Translations under genes and position numbers: made by a program
NCBI RefSeq assembly: GCF_006874465.1
Contig: NZ_VIRL01000014.1
Location: 1-64,000, forward strand
DNA from: Microbispora bryophytorum
GTDB lineage: Bacteria > Actinomycetota > Actinomycetes > Streptosporangiales > Streptosporangiaceae
DNA length: 64,000 nt
Direction: 5' to 3'
Shown here: positions 55,083 to 64,000 of the stretch, piece by piece
Position numbering within the stretch: position 1 is the first letter of the stretch
Layout of the letters: each line of letters begins with the position of its first letter
Notes under the pieces: model-generated
The model's input: the letters and a program-made list of their open reading frames with translations, nothing else
Database searches by the model: none
Told to the model about the DNA's origin: nothing

Positions 55083-56612
55083 CTATGCCGATCCTGGGGA
55101 ATGCACAGTTACGTCGTAGATAGTGCCACGATACTGCCCGTTGTAGGGGGGAAGCCGGGTGAACCAGATCAAAACGTACTGACCCGTAGTGGCCTTTTCC
55201 GGGGTGAGCGTCACCGAACCCGACGCGCCCTTCTTTTCCGCCACCGTCTTGAGCGAGGACAGCTCCGCCGCGTCGCCCACCTTGAGCTGCACGGTCGCGC
55301 CGCCCGCGTTACCCAGGGAGACGACCACGTCGGCGACGGGGATCGGCTCGCCCATGTCGAGGAGGAGCCCGACACCGTCCTTGAGCCGACCCAGGTCGGT
55401 GGTGCTGTAGCTGTCGGTGTGCCAGTCGGTGGACGGCTTGCCGTCGATGGCGAGGGGGGCGATCTCCGGCTTCTCCGCGCGGTCGGTGCCGAGGGGGTCG
55501 AACCCGGTCGCGCTCACCGGCTTGACCGTGACCGGCTTGCGGGAGGGGGAGGGAGACGCGCCGGAGTCCGACTGGGCCACGCCCCGCGGGGTGTTGCCGA
55601 GGTTCTTGCCCACGGTCCAGGCGCCCACGCCGACGGCCGCCATCACGAGCAGGACGATGACGGTCAGCAGGACTTTGCTCGCGGCGCCGGTCTGCGGGCG
55701 CGGCGGCGGCAGCGGCGGCGGTGAGGTCATCGCCATCTGATGTGCCAGATGAGACGGCACGCGGGGCGGCATGGTCGACCGGCCGAGTCCGTCCGGCGCC
55801 TCGCTGCGCAGGTTCAGCGCGGGCGGCGCGGTGGTGACCGGCGCCGGCGCGGGACGGGGCACCTCGGCGAGTGCCTCGGCCACGGCGGCCGGGGTGGTCA
55901 GCGGCGGCTGCCCCCGGCGCGGCTCCTGCAGCAGCGCGCGGCAGGTGATGGCGTCCAGGTAGCCGGGGACTCCGGCGGTGACCTGCCGGGGCGTGCAGAT
56001 CTTGCCGTCGTCCAGGGGCGCGGGGGGCAGCCCGCAGTCGGAGTCGCCCGGCCAGTGACCGGTCAGCACCGCGTAGAGCAGGCGGCCCAGCCCCTCGGCG
56101 TCCTCCCGGGCGGGCTCCTCGCTGCTCAGGTCGAGGATCGCGGCGTCGACGGCGAGGCCGAGGAGCTTGACCGTGCCGCCACTCGTCCAGACCAGGCGGC
56201 CGGGGGTCAGGTGCAGGTGGGTGAGCCCGGCCGTGTACGCGTGCGCCAGGGCCTCGGCGGCCTCGGCGACCAGGGCCGCACCCCGCTCGGGCTCGACGGG
56301 CCCGCTCTCCAGCAGGTCGAGGAGCGAGTCTCCGCTGACCCACTCGCTCACGACGTACGCCGTGCCGTCCTCGTCGGCCGCGTCGAAGACCTGGGTGAGG
56401 CGGGGGTCGGTCAGCCGGCTCGCCAGGCGGGCGGCGGTGACCACCTCCTGGACCCGGGGAAAGTCGGGCGTGAACGTGTGGACCGCGACCGGGCGGGCGA
56501 GGATCTCGTCCAGGGCCTTCCACAGGGTCGCGCCACCGGATTCGTGGACCCTGTCCTCAAGGCGGAACCGATTCGCCAGCCGGGTCCCCGGTTCGACCGT
56601 GGACATGCTCAT
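55083..56612 (-). CDS. Membrane pseudokinase next to murJ
   Basis: The protein has 509 residues. The N-terminal protein-kinase fold is degenerate: VAVH in place of VAxK, HLHLTPGRL in place of HRDLxPxN, and KLLGLAVD in place of DFG, so catalysis is not expected. A proline-rich linker, one membrane helix (VLLTVIVLLVMAAVGVGAW, about 322-340) and an extracellular discoidin-like domain (IDGKPSTDWHTDSYS) follow. In Mycobacterium a similar pseudokinase is fused to the flippase MurJ and binds the FHA protein FhaA; here it is a separate gene. The 416 bases between it and murJ hold no clear gene. Confidence 0.85.
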   Translation of the reverse strand: MSMSTVEPGTRLANRFRLEDRVHESGGATLWKALDEILARPVAVHTFTPDFPRVQEVVTAARLASRLTDPRLTQVFDAADEDGTAYVVSEWVSGDSLLDLLESGPVEPERGAALVAEAAEALAHAYTAGLTHLHLTPGRLVWTSGGTVKLLGLAVDAAILDLSSEEPAREDAEGLGRLLYAVLTGHWPGDSDCGLPPAPLDDGKICTPRQVTAGVPGYLDAITCRALLQEPRRGQPPLTTPAAVAEALAEVPRPAPAPVTTAPPALNLRSEAPDGLGRSTMPPRVPSHLAHQMAMTSPPPLPPPRPQTGAASKVLLTVIVLLVMAAVGVGAWTVGKNLGNTPRGVAQSDSGASPSPSRKPVTVKPVSATGFDPLGTDRAEKPEIAPLAIDGKPSTDWHTDSYSTTDLGRLKDGVGLLLDMGEPIPVADVVVSLGNAGGATVQLKVGDAAELSSLKTVAEKKGASGSVTLTPEKATTGQYVLIWFTRLPPYNGQYRGTIYDVTVHSPGSA

Positions 56613-57028
56613 GCGGTCGCCCCGCTCCGCGGCCCGTCGGCATGCATCAGCCGATGCCGGGTGCTTCCGCCCACGCCTTCCCGCTTCCGCTCGCCGGTCC
56701 GAAACTCAGATCGCGCCCCTAAGACCTCCTGCCTGCCGTGGTCGCCGAGCGGAGCACCGCCGGGTCGGGGAGACCCCGGAGACGAGCATCCGCGGGGCCG
56801 GAACAGGCCCGCACGGCGCCGCCGCCGCAGGTCCTCCTCCGCCTCGCGGTCGCCCGCCCGGCCGAATCCATCGGTAGGGCAAGTTCTGCGGGACGTTCCC
56901 TGGGTGTGTCTCAACACTCCCTGGCGCACCATGCTAGTGCCGTGCCGCTTGTGCCCGCCTTCCCGATCGAAGACGTCCGAATCGGACTTTCGCGTTACCT
57001 TCCAGTTGCCGGTCGTTCTTGAGGACTC

Positions 57029-58627
57029 TTACCGTCCTACCCGGCTTGCGACAAGTCCAATGATGGAGCGGACCTCGGGCACCCGCAGCCGGTGCGCGGC
57101 CAGCATGTACAGCAGCAGCCCGGCGCCGCCGCCCACCACGAGCACCACGGCCGAGGTGACCGGGGTGATCGAGGCGACCTCCCTGGTCAGCCACAGGACC
57201 GCCAGCGCCAGCGCGGCGGCCGGGATCGCCGCCGCGTACATCCGGCCCAGGCCGGCGGCGATCTCCCGGCCGCCCAGCCCGCCGATCTTCCGGCTCGCCA
57301 GCACCCACGCGACGCCGCAGAGCACGACGTACGTGATCAGGTAGGCGAACGCCAGCCCGATGACGACGTACCGGTCGGGGAGCGTGAAGTAGGCGACGAG
57401 ACTGAGCGACGCGTTGACGACCACGTTCACCCCCGACATGATCGCGGGGGTGCGGGTGTCGCCGAAGCTGTAGAAGACGCGCAGCAGGAGCTGGAAGACC
57501 GAGAACGGCATGAGCGCGACGCCGAACACCTGCAGGACGTGACCGATGTAGATCGCGTCGGCCGACGTCATGTGGCCCCACGAGAAGATCAGCGTGGTGA
57601 CCGCCGGGCCGAGCACCATCAGCAGCAGCCCCGCGGGGACGATGACCGAGGAGACCAGCCGCACCCCGGAGGAGAACTCCCCGCGGGCCGTGGCGAGGTC
57701 CCCGTCCGCGACGAGCCTGCTCATCCTGGGCAGCATCGCCGTGATCACCGACACCGCGATGATCCCGTACGGGAGCTGGAAGAGCTGGAACGCGTACGCC
57801 CACGCGCTGTTGCCGGCGCCCGGCGCCCGGTCGCCCGCGCCGGTGGCGAGCTTGGTGGTGACCCAGAACCCGATCTGGTTGATGCCGACGAAGGCGAACG
57901 TCCACACGGCCGCCCTGGCCGCCTCGCCGAGCCCGGTGTTGCGCACCCCGAACCGCGGGCGGAACCGGAACCCGGCCCGGTGCAGCGCGACGATCAGCAC
58001 CAGCGCCTGGGCCACGATGCCGGCGGTGGTGCCGAGTCCGAGCAGCGTGAGGTCGCGCTCGCTCACCTTCTCGATGTCGGACGTCCCGATGGCGTAGTAG
58101 GCGGCCAGGACGCCCATGACCACGATGTTGTTGAGCACCGGCGCCCACATGGGGGCGGCGAACCTGTCCCGCGTGTTCAGGATCGCCCCGGCCAGCGATC
58201 CGATCCCGAAGAACGCGATCTGCGGGAGCAGGAACCTGGCCAGCGTGGTGGCCACCGCCACCTTGTCGTCCGACCAGTTCGAGGCGGTGTAGAGCTCCAT
58301 GATCGGCCGGGCCAGCAGCACGCCGATCACCGCGACGGCCGTCAGCACCACCACGGCCAGCGTCATCAGCCGCTGCTCGAACGCCTGGCCCCCGTCGGGG
58401 TCCCGCTTGCGCGCCCGCACGATCACCGGCACGACCACGGCGCTGAGGACGCCCTGGAGCAGCAGGTCCAGCAGGATGTAGGGGATCTGGTAGGCCGCGT
58501 TGTAGGCGTCGCCGAGGGCGACGGTGCCGATGGCCGCGGCGAGCATCGCCGTGCGGACGAAGCCGGTGAGCCGCGAGACCATCGTCCCGGCCGCCATGAT
58601 CGCGCTGGCCCGCAGCATCCTGCTCAT
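57029..58627 (-). CDS. murJ: Lipid II flippase MurJ (MviN)
   Basis: The protein has 532 residues and about 14 membrane segments. ATG 58627 follows GAAGGAC. Family features are AGTMVSRLTGFVRTAMLAAA near the start, YNAAYQIPYILLDLLLQGVL and LLRVFYSFGDTRTPAIMSG. It flips the peptidoglycan precursor lipid II across the membrane. It follows the DUF6049 gene and precedes the pseudokinase, the standard actinobacterial cell-wall arrangement. Confidence 0.95.
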   Translation of the reverse strand: MSRMLRASAIMAAGTMVSRLTGFVRTAMLAAAIGTVALGDAYNAAYQIPYILLDLLLQGVLSAVVVPVIVRARKRDPDGGQAFEQRLMTLAVVVLTAVAVIGVLLARPIMELYTASNWSDDKVAVATTLARFLLPQIAFFGIGSLAGAILNTRDRFAAPMWAPVLNNIVVMGVLAAYYAIGTSDIEKVSERDLTLLGLGTTAGIVAQALVLIVALHRAGFRFRPRFGVRNTGLGEAARAAVWTFAFVGINQIGFWVTTKLATGAGDRAPGAGNSAWAYAFQLFQLPYGIIAVSVITAMLPRMSRLVADGDLATARGEFSSGVRLVSSVIVPAGLLLMVLGPAVTTLIFSWGHMTSADAIYIGHVLQVFGVALMPFSVFQLLLRVFYSFGDTRTPAIMSGVNVVVNASLSLVAYFTLPDRYVVIGLAFAYLITYVVLCGVAWVLASRKIGGLGGREIAAGLGRMYAAAIPAAALALAVLWLTREVASITPVTSAVVLVVGGGAGLLLYMLAAHRLRVPEVRSIIGLVASRVGR

Positions 58628-58720
58628 GGTTGTCCTTCGGTTCACGGCGGCCGGAATCGGGTGGCCGCCTTCCTCCAGTGGTCCCGGACGTGAGGATGGT
58701 CCAGAGTACGGCGACCCAGA

Positions 58721-60976
58721 CTACGGCGACCCAGACGAAGGCGACTGGGTGCGCTCGGCCGGAACGGCTCCCTGCCGGTCGCCGTTCGGGCCCTCCTCGT
58801 CGTCCGGCCCGAACGGGAACGCCTTGCGCGACCTGCGGCGCAGGATGCGCATCACCACGGCGGCCAGCATGATGACCACGGCCGCCCCCACGATGACGAG
58901 GGCGATCCCGGTGTAGCCCGTCGCGCGCACCACGACGCGCACCGCGCTGCCGTACTTCTCGTCCCCGTCGGTCAGCAGCTGCACCGAGATGCTGGCGTCG
59001 CCGCCCTCGTTGCGTACGATCACCGGCACGTTCACGAGCTGGCTGCGCCCCGCGAGGATCGTGGTGGTGGGGGTCAGGTAGACCCCTCCGGGACGGCCGA
59101 TCGCGAGCCGTGACTTGCTGGCCGAGGTGACCCGGACCTTGATCTGGATGTCCTTGTCCAGGTTGTTGGCCACGCTGACCGGGACCTGGCCGTTGCTTCC
59201 CGCGACCGCGCGCGGGGTGTCGAGCACGGACACGTCGTCGATGCGCGCGTCGATCGCCTTCTGCACCTGCCCGGCGAAGGACAGCGCCCGCTTGCCGTCG
59301 CCCCGCCAGGAGGCGGAGGCGAGCCGGAGTATGGCCGTGTGGAAGACGTCCGTGTGCTCCTCGGTGACGGTGGCGACGGCGTCGGCCTTGCGCTCCAGCT
59401 TGCGTACGGTCGCGAGGTAGGAGCGGCTCAGTTCGGCCTGGCGGTCGTGCTCGGAGTACGTCAGGTCGGCGCGCGGCACTCCGGCCCTGCCGGGCTTGAC
59501 CGAGTCGAGCGAGGTCATGCGCAGCCAGGGGGCGCCGGCGGCGGCCTGCAGGAGGCCGGAGACGAACGCCGGGTCGGGCGTCCACAGGTGTGACTGGGGG
59601 ACCGCGATCACCGTGCGCGAGGCCGTCTTCGCCGTCGTGCCCTGCCCCGTCTGCCCGTTCTGGACCCTCTGTCCGGACTGACCGTTCTGCTGGGCCGGCT
59701 GCTCGAAGGCGATCATCGCGGTCTCGGCGAGGAACCGCTGCCGCGCGAGCATAGCGGCGCCGGGGCCGGACACGTTCCCGCCGAGGACCGCGCTGAGCGT
59801 GGGGTCGGCCAGCAGCGCGGTGAGCGGGTTGTCCGCGATGGTGTCGAGCCTGGCCGCCGCGTCGGGAGTGGTCTGCGCGGGCGGGGGGACGACCTGTCCG
59901 TTCTGCGTGGCGTCCTGATTCGCGGCCCGCGGCGGCAGCGCGTCTCCCGACAGCAGCACGGACGTCACACCCGACATCGCCAGTTCGTCCACCGCGTCGC
60001 GGTCGATCTTTCCGCCGGCCGGCCACGCGGTGGTGCCGTGGATCTCCCGGCCGAGCAGTTCGGTCGCGAGCGCCGCTCCGCGCTGGATGGACGCCGCGGC
60101 CTGCTTGTCGAGGCCGTGGTGGACCAGCGCGGCCATGTCCGGGTCGGCGTACGGCGTGGCGACGACGGTCTTGTCCGTCAGCGCGCTGCGCAGGCCGTTC
60201 AGCCACTGGCCCGCGGCCGGGTCGGCGTTCTTGCGCGTGCCGCGCACGCTCCTGGGGCCGGAGGACAGGACGCGGACGTCGTCGAGCAGGGCGGGGTCCA
60301 CGAACCAGGTCACCCCGTCGCCGGTGTCCTGCGCCGTCTGGAGCAGCGACGCCAGGCGACCGGAGGTGAGCGAGGCGGACAGGTCGTCGTCCATGAACGT
60401 CGCGTCGTCGGCGCGGTGGGGCCGGTCCACGATCGGCAGGGCGACGGCCAGCTTGACCTTGGGGATCTGCTCGCCCTTGGGGGCGTACGTCAGGAAGGTC
60501 CGCTCGATCCCGAGCCGCTGCCCGGTGGCGGCGTCGGTCACCTCGATCTCGAAGGGATAGACCCCGGGCCGGGGCATGCCCAGCTCCGCGGGGGTCACGG
60601 TGAACCGGAAGGGAAGCTTTCCCGACTGGTCGAGCAGCGTGGCCTGGACCCTGGTGCTCCAGTTGGTGGTGGCGTACCCCTGCTCCGACAGGTAGGCCGC
60701 CATCTCGGCGCGGGAGGTGAACGGCCTGTCCCGGGAATAGCGGACGGCGACTCGGACGAACGACCCCGCCGTGCCGGTGACGGCCCCCGCAACCGTTACA
60801 GGGGCGGCGGCATCGCGCACGACCTCCGGCGTGATCTCGCTGACGAAGAGCGGGTCGGCCGGAGCCGCGGCCGCGACACGACCCGGAGGAGGCGCTGCGA
60901 CAGCCGTACCGGCCATGCCGGCGGGGACGGCGAGCAGGGCGGTCAGCAATGTCAGCAGCGCGGCCTTACGGATCAT
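58721..60976 (-). CDS. DUF6049 secreted, membrane-anchored protein
   Basis: The protein has 751 residues. It begins with a signal peptide (AALLTLLTALLAVPAGMAGT, cleavage near AVAA) and ends with one membrane helix (IALVIVGAAVVIMLAAVVMRI) and a basic, then acidic cytoplasmic tail. The large extracellular part includes a Q/N/G-rich stretch with NGQ repeats at about 435-455. It is always next to murJ in actinobacteria. The function is unknown; a role in wall assembly is inferred from position. Confidence 0.85.
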   Translation of the reverse strand: MIRKAALLTLLTALLAVPAGMAGTAVAAPPPGRVAAAAPADPLFVSEITPEVVRDAAAPVTVAGAVTGTAGSFVRVAVRYSRDRPFTSRAEMAAYLSEQGYATTNWSTRVQATLLDQSGKLPFRFTVTPAELGMPRPGVYPFEIEVTDAATGQRLGIERTFLTYAPKGEQIPKVKLAVALPIVDRPHRADDATFMDDDLSASLTSGRLASLLQTAQDTGDGVTWFVDPALLDDVRVLSSGPRSVRGTRKNADPAAGQWLNGLRSALTDKTVVATPYADPDMAALVHHGLDKQAAASIQRGAALATELLGREIHGTTAWPAGGKIDRDAVDELAMSGVTSVLLSGDALPPRAANQDATQNGQVVPPPAQTTPDAAARLDTIADNPLTALLADPTLSAVLGGNVSGPGAAMLARQRFLAETAMIAFEQPAQQNGQSGQRVQNGQTGQGTTAKTASRTVIAVPQSHLWTPDPAFVSGLLQAAAGAPWLRMTSLDSVKPGRAGVPRADLTYSEHDRQAELSRSYLATVRKLERKADAVATVTEEHTDVFHTAILRLASASWRGDGKRALSFAGQVQKAIDARIDDVSVLDTPRAVAGSNGQVPVSVANNLDKDIQIKVRVTSASKSRLAIGRPGGVYLTPTTTILAGRSQLVNVPVIVRNEGGDASISVQLLTDGDEKYGSAVRVVVRATGYTGIALVIVGAAVVIMLAAVVMRILRRRSRKAFPFGPDDEEGPNGDRQGAVPAERTQSPSSGSP

Positions 60977-61022
60977 GTGCCGGCCGGCGGTGAGGTACGG
61001 CGCACGTCCAGAATGCTATTGG

Positions 61023-61559
61023 CTATGCGGTCCGCATAGGACTCACGAGGCTCGCCGGACCTCTCCTGTGGGCGGTGGTCAGGTCGACGGGCTTGGCCGC
61101 CACCAGGTCGAACAGGTGGATGGCACGCACTCGCAACGCGGTGCGGCGTTCGCCGGTAGCGGTGTGGACGACCTCGTCGGGATCGATGCGCCCCAGCAGG
61201 CGCTGGTCCACCAGGACCGTCAGATCGTCGGGCAGCAGCAGCGGGCAGACCAGGCCGTGCGCGTAGTCGGTCGCGGCGTTCACCGTGTAGGCGGACGCGG
61301 GGGTTACCCTGTGGGCGCGCAGGGCGGCGCCCACCGCCGCCGGCCCGGGACAGGAGTTCACGGCGCTCACGACGGCCACCTCATGCGTCCGCCCGCGCGC
61401 CGACACCTCGAACAGCGACACGCACAGGCATCTCTCTGGAGTGACCCCCAGCACCTGGGGAAGCTCGTCCGAGCATGTCAACGGGCGCGGAAGACGTACG
61501 ATCTCATGGTGGATCTGGTGGGCGAGGAGCCAGCGGTGAATCGCGAGAGCGTCTTTCAT
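61023..61559 (-). CDS. YbaK/EbsC-like aminoacyl-tRNA deacylase
   Basis: The protein has 178 residues from ATG 61559, with AAGGAG eight bases upstream. It starts HRWLLAHQIHHEIVRLPRPL and contains the YbaK-fold strands VVSAVNSCPGPAAVGAALRA and VCPLLLPDDLTVLVDQRLL. Such domains remove wrong amino acids from tRNA, for example Cys-tRNA(Pro). The exact substrate is unknown. An inverted repeat around 61608-61655 lies between it and the divergent CCA-adding gene. Confidence 0.78.
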   Translation of the reverse strand: MKDALAIHRWLLAHQIHHEIVRLPRPLTCSDELPQVLGVTPERCLCVSLFEVSARGRTHEVAVVSAVNSCPGPAAVGAALRAHRVTPASAYTVNAATDYAHGLVCPLLLPDDLTVLVDQRLLGRIDPDEVVHTATGERRTALRVRAIHLFDLVAAKPVDLTTAHRRGPASLVSPMRTA

Positions 61560-61699
61560 CTCGTGTGCTCCTTGCGTCGTCCAGCGCCCCCGAACCGTCC
61601 GTAGCCTGGTGATCGCCAGGTGTGTCTCCCCTGAGTGACACCTGATCACCTGGGCCATCGGGGGAGTCTCTGTTCCGTGACCGAAGGACCTACCCAGCC

Positions 61700-63136
61700 T
61701 TGTCCGTTTCAAATCTGAGCGACAGCCAGCAGCGCGCCGTGAACGAACTGTTCCGCCGGATCGCCCCGGTCGCCGACGAGCTCGGGGAGCTGTTCTCGGC
61801 CCGGGGGCACGAGCTGGCCCTGGTCGGCGGTTCCGTCCGCGACGTTCTCCTCGGCCGTGCGAGCAAGGACCTCGACCTGACCACGGACGCCCGCCCCGAA
61901 CGGGTGCTGGAGATGGTCAAGGACTGGGCGGACGCCGTCTGGACGATCGGGATCGACTTCGGCACGGTCGGCGTGCGCAAGGGCGGCTGGCTGCTGGAGA
62001 TCACCACCTATCGCAGCGAGTCCTACGACCCCGCCTCGCGCAAGCCCGAGGTGATGTACGGCGACTCGCTCGACGGCGACCTCGCCCGGCGCGACTTCGC
62101 GGTCAACGCGATGGCCGTCCGCCTGCCCGGCCACGAGTTCGTCGACCCGTACGGCGGGCTGCAGGACCTCGCCGCCAAGACGCTGCGGACGCCGGGCCGG
62201 CCCGAGCAGTCGTTCGACGACGACCCGCTGCGGATGCTGCGGGCGGCCAGGTTCGCGGGCCAGCTCGGGTTCACCGTGGCCCGTGAGGTCGTCGAGGCCA
62301 TGACCGCGATGTCCGGCCGCATCGAGATCGTCTCGGCCGAGCGCATCCGCGACGAGCTCGACAAGCTGATCCTCGGCGCGCACCCGAGGGCCGGGCTGGC
62401 GCTGCTGGTGGGGACCGGGCTCGCCGCCCACGTCCTGCCCGAGCTGCCCAAGCTGCGGCTGGAGATCGACGAGCACCACCGCCACAAGGACGTCTACGAG
62501 CACACGCTGATCGTGCTGGAGCAGGCCATCGGGCTGGAGACGGCCGGCCCCGACCGGGTGCTGCGGTGGGCGGCCCTGCTGCACGACATCGGCAAGCCGA
62601 AGACGCGGCGCAACGAGCCCGGCGGCCGGGTGTCGTTCCACCACCACGAGGTCGTCGGCGCGCAGATGGCCAAGAAGCGGCTCACCGAGCTCAAGTTCCC
62701 CAAGGACGTGGTGTCCGACGTGTCCACGCTCGTGGAGTTGCACCTGCGCTTCCACGGCTACGGGACGGGGGAGTGGACCGACAGCGCCGTGCGCCGCTAC
62801 GTCCGCGACGGGGGACATCTCCTCGAACGCCTCCACAAGCTGACCAGGGCCGACTGCACCACCCGCAACAAGCGCAAGGCGCAGGCCCTGTCGCGCACCT
62901 ACGACCAGCTGGAGGAGCGCATCGCCCGGCTGGCCGAGGAGGAGGAGCTCGCCAAGATCCGGCCCGAGCTGGACGGCAACGAGATCCAGGAGATCCTCGG
63001 CGTGCCGCCGGGACCGGTCGTCGGCAGCGCATACAAGCACATGCTGGAGATCCGCATGGACCAGGGCATGATCGGCAAGGACGCCGCACGGCAGGCCCTG
63101 ATCGCCTGGGCGCGCGACAACGGGATCGTCTCGTAG
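61700..63136 (+). CDS. cca: CCA-adding tRNA nucleotidyltransferase
   Basis: The protein has 478 residues. Nucleotidyltransferase motifs LVGGSVRDVLLGRASKDLDL and RRDFAVNAMAVRLPG are followed by DDPLRMLRAARFAGQLGF and a C-terminal HD domain with LLHDIGKPKTR and HHHEVVGAQM. It adds or repairs the 3' CCA of tRNAs. This tRNA gene set needs it, since tRNA-Ile here has no encoded CCA. The start is TTG 61700 with GAAGGAC upstream. Confidence 0.95.
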   Translation: MSVSNLSDSQQRAVNELFRRIAPVADELGELFSARGHELALVGGSVRDVLLGRASKDLDLTTDARPERVLEMVKDWADAVWTIGIDFGTVGVRKGGWLLEITTYRSESYDPASRKPEVMYGDSLDGDLARRDFAVNAMAVRLPGHEFVDPYGGLQDLAAKTLRTPGRPEQSFDDDPLRMLRAARFAGQLGFTVAREVVEAMTAMSGRIEIVSAERIRDELDKLILGAHPRAGLALLVGTGLAAHVLPELPKLRLEIDEHHRHKDVYEHTLIVLEQAIGLETAGPDRVLRWAALLHDIGKPKTRRNEPGGRVSFHHHEVVGAQMAKKRLTELKFPKDVVSDVSTLVELHLRFHGYGTGEWTDSAVRRYVRDGGHLLERLHKLTRADCTTRNKRKAQALSRTYDQLEERIARLAEEEELAKIRPELDGNEIQEILGVPPGPVVGSAYKHMLEIRMDQGMIGKDAARQALIAWARDNGIVS

Positions 63137-64000
63137 GTGGACGCCGGGGAGGTCCTCCGGCTCGACCGGGAGCACGTCTGGCATCCGTACACGGCCGTGC
63201 CGTCGGGGGTGCCCGTGCACGTCGTCCGGCGGGCCGGGGGCGTGCGGATCACGCTCGGCGACGGCCGTGAGCTGATCGACGGCATGGCCTCCTGGTGGGC
63301 GGCCATTCACGGGCACAACCACCCGCGGCTCAACCGGGCCGCGCGCGACCAGATCGACGACATGGCGCACGTCATGTTCGGCGGCCTGACCCACGAGCCC
63401 GCCGTACGGCTCGCGCACCGGCTGGCCGGGATGACCGGGCTCGACCGCGTCTTCCTCGCCGACTCGGGCTCGGTCGCGGTCGAGGTCGCGATCAAGATGG
63501 CGGTCCAGTACAGCGGGCGCTCGACCCTGCTGACCGTGCGGGGCGGCTACCACGGCGACACGTTCGCCGCGATGTCGGTCTGCGACCCGGTCAACGGCAT
63601 GCACCACCTGTTCGGCGGGATGCTCCCGCGGCACGTCTTCGCGCCGGTGCCGCCGCACGACTACGGCCGCCGCCCGGTCGGGAGCCAGGAGGCCGGTCCC
63701 GACGAGGCGTATCTGGCGGAGCTCACCGCGGCCGTCGAGGCCCACGCGGACCGGCTCGCCGCGATCATCGTGGAGCCCGTCGTGCAGGGCGCCGGCGGCA
63801 TGCGGTTCTCCCACCCGGCCTACCTGCGGCGGCTGCGCGACCTGGCCGACGAGCACGGCATCCTGCTGATCGCCGACGAGATCGCCACCGGTTTCGGCCG
63901 TACGGGGGAGATGTTCGGCTGCGACCACGCCGGGATCAGGCCGGACATCATGTGCGTGGGCAAGGCGCTCACCGGCGGTTACCTGACGCTGGCCGCCACG
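63137..64000 (+). CDS. bioA: Adenosylmethionine-8-amino-7-oxononanoate aminotransferase, N-terminal part
   Basis: The gene starts with GTG 63137 directly after the cca stop codon and runs off the right edge; 288 codons are visible. [66 protein letters not shown] and [19 protein letters not shown] are all typical of BioA, which makes 7,8-diaminopelargonate in biotin synthesis using SAM and PLP. The PLP lysine is in [10 protein letters not shown] near the edge. Further bio genes may follow outside the window. Confidence 0.95.
   Translation, partial: MDAGEVLRLDREHVWHPYTAVPSGVPVHVVRRAGGVRITLGDGRELIDGMASWWAAIHGHNHPRLNRAARDQIDDMAHVMFGGLTHEPAVRLAHRLAGMTGLDRVFLADSGSVAVEVAIKMAVQYSGRSTLLTVRGGYHGDTFAAMSVCDPVNGMHHLFGGMLPRHVFAPVPPHDYGRRPVGSQEAGPDEAYLAELTAAVEAHADRLAAIIVEPVVQGAGGMRFSHPAYLRRLRDLADEHGILLIADEIATGFGRTGEMFGCDHAGIRPDIMCVGKALTGGYLTLAAT

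Noticed and set aside
56613-57028. A gene between the pseudokinase and murJ
   Set aside because: The frames present are arginine-rich shadows without ribosome sites or homology; I see nothing functional in this gap.

Overview
The window is high-GC DNA from a filamentous actinomycete, most likely a member of the Streptosporangiales (inference from GC content, codon use, protein style and gene order; no 16S rRNA is present). It contains the chromosomal replication origin with its usual actinobacterial neighbourhood, plus an accessory left arm. A histidine kinase gene runs off the left edge and a bioA gene runs off the right edge.

Left arm, 1-22.5 kb (accessory and stress-related). Two histidine kinases have near-twin catalytic cores. 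An ECF41/SigJ-type sigma gene is frameshifted and is followed by a quinone-oxidoreductase-like gene. A reactive-chlorine-resistance-like group follows (rclC-like DUF417 gene, tetR, rclA-like flavoprotein). Then come a GH15 glycosidase, a second broken sigma gene, an rtcB-type RNA ligase and a SnoaL-like protein. From 12.7 to 18.9 kb several genes share one palindromic operator, TGGAC-N6-GTCCA, found four times. They are an anti-sigma/sigma fusion, a sulfite-oxidase-like/flavoreductase/DUF6510 operon, two overlapping tetR-family genes (one without its DNA-binding head), a GNAT acetyltransferase and a DksA-like protein without zinc-finger cysteines. An MFS exporter and an NhaA-DsbA fusion close the arm.

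Zinc-limitation island, 22.6-28.0 kb. A znuABC-type zinc importer, a CobW-like protein and paralogues of ribosomal proteins S18, L33, L31, L28, S14 and L32 without zinc-binding cysteines surround two Zur-box-like palindromes. A 3' remnant of a Fur/Zur-family gene lies inside. The cells probably swap zinc-binding ribosomal proteins for these copies when zinc is scarce.

Origin core, 28.7-49.3 kb. On the minus strand: tRNA-Ile, a DUF3566 protein, gyrA, gyrB, dciA (DUF721), recF, a gnd-type dehydrogenase, dnaN, oriC and dnaA. On the plus strand: rpmH, rnpA, yidD, yidC, jag, rsmG, parA and parB. Three parS sites lie at parA, after parB and at the end of ddl. DnaA boxes are dense in oriC and also occur inside dnaA, recF, dciA and the DUF3566 gene.

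Right arm, 49.5-64 kb. An aminotransferase, a GNAT protein, trxA and trxB (with a SigR-type promoter), a SigM-like sigma factor with its anti-sigma, a pseudokinase, murJ, a DUF6049 protein, a YbaK-like deacylase, the CCA-adding enzyme and bioA. The sigma factor-pseudokinase-murJ-DUF6049 group points to cell-envelope synthesis, and trxAB to thiol redox control.
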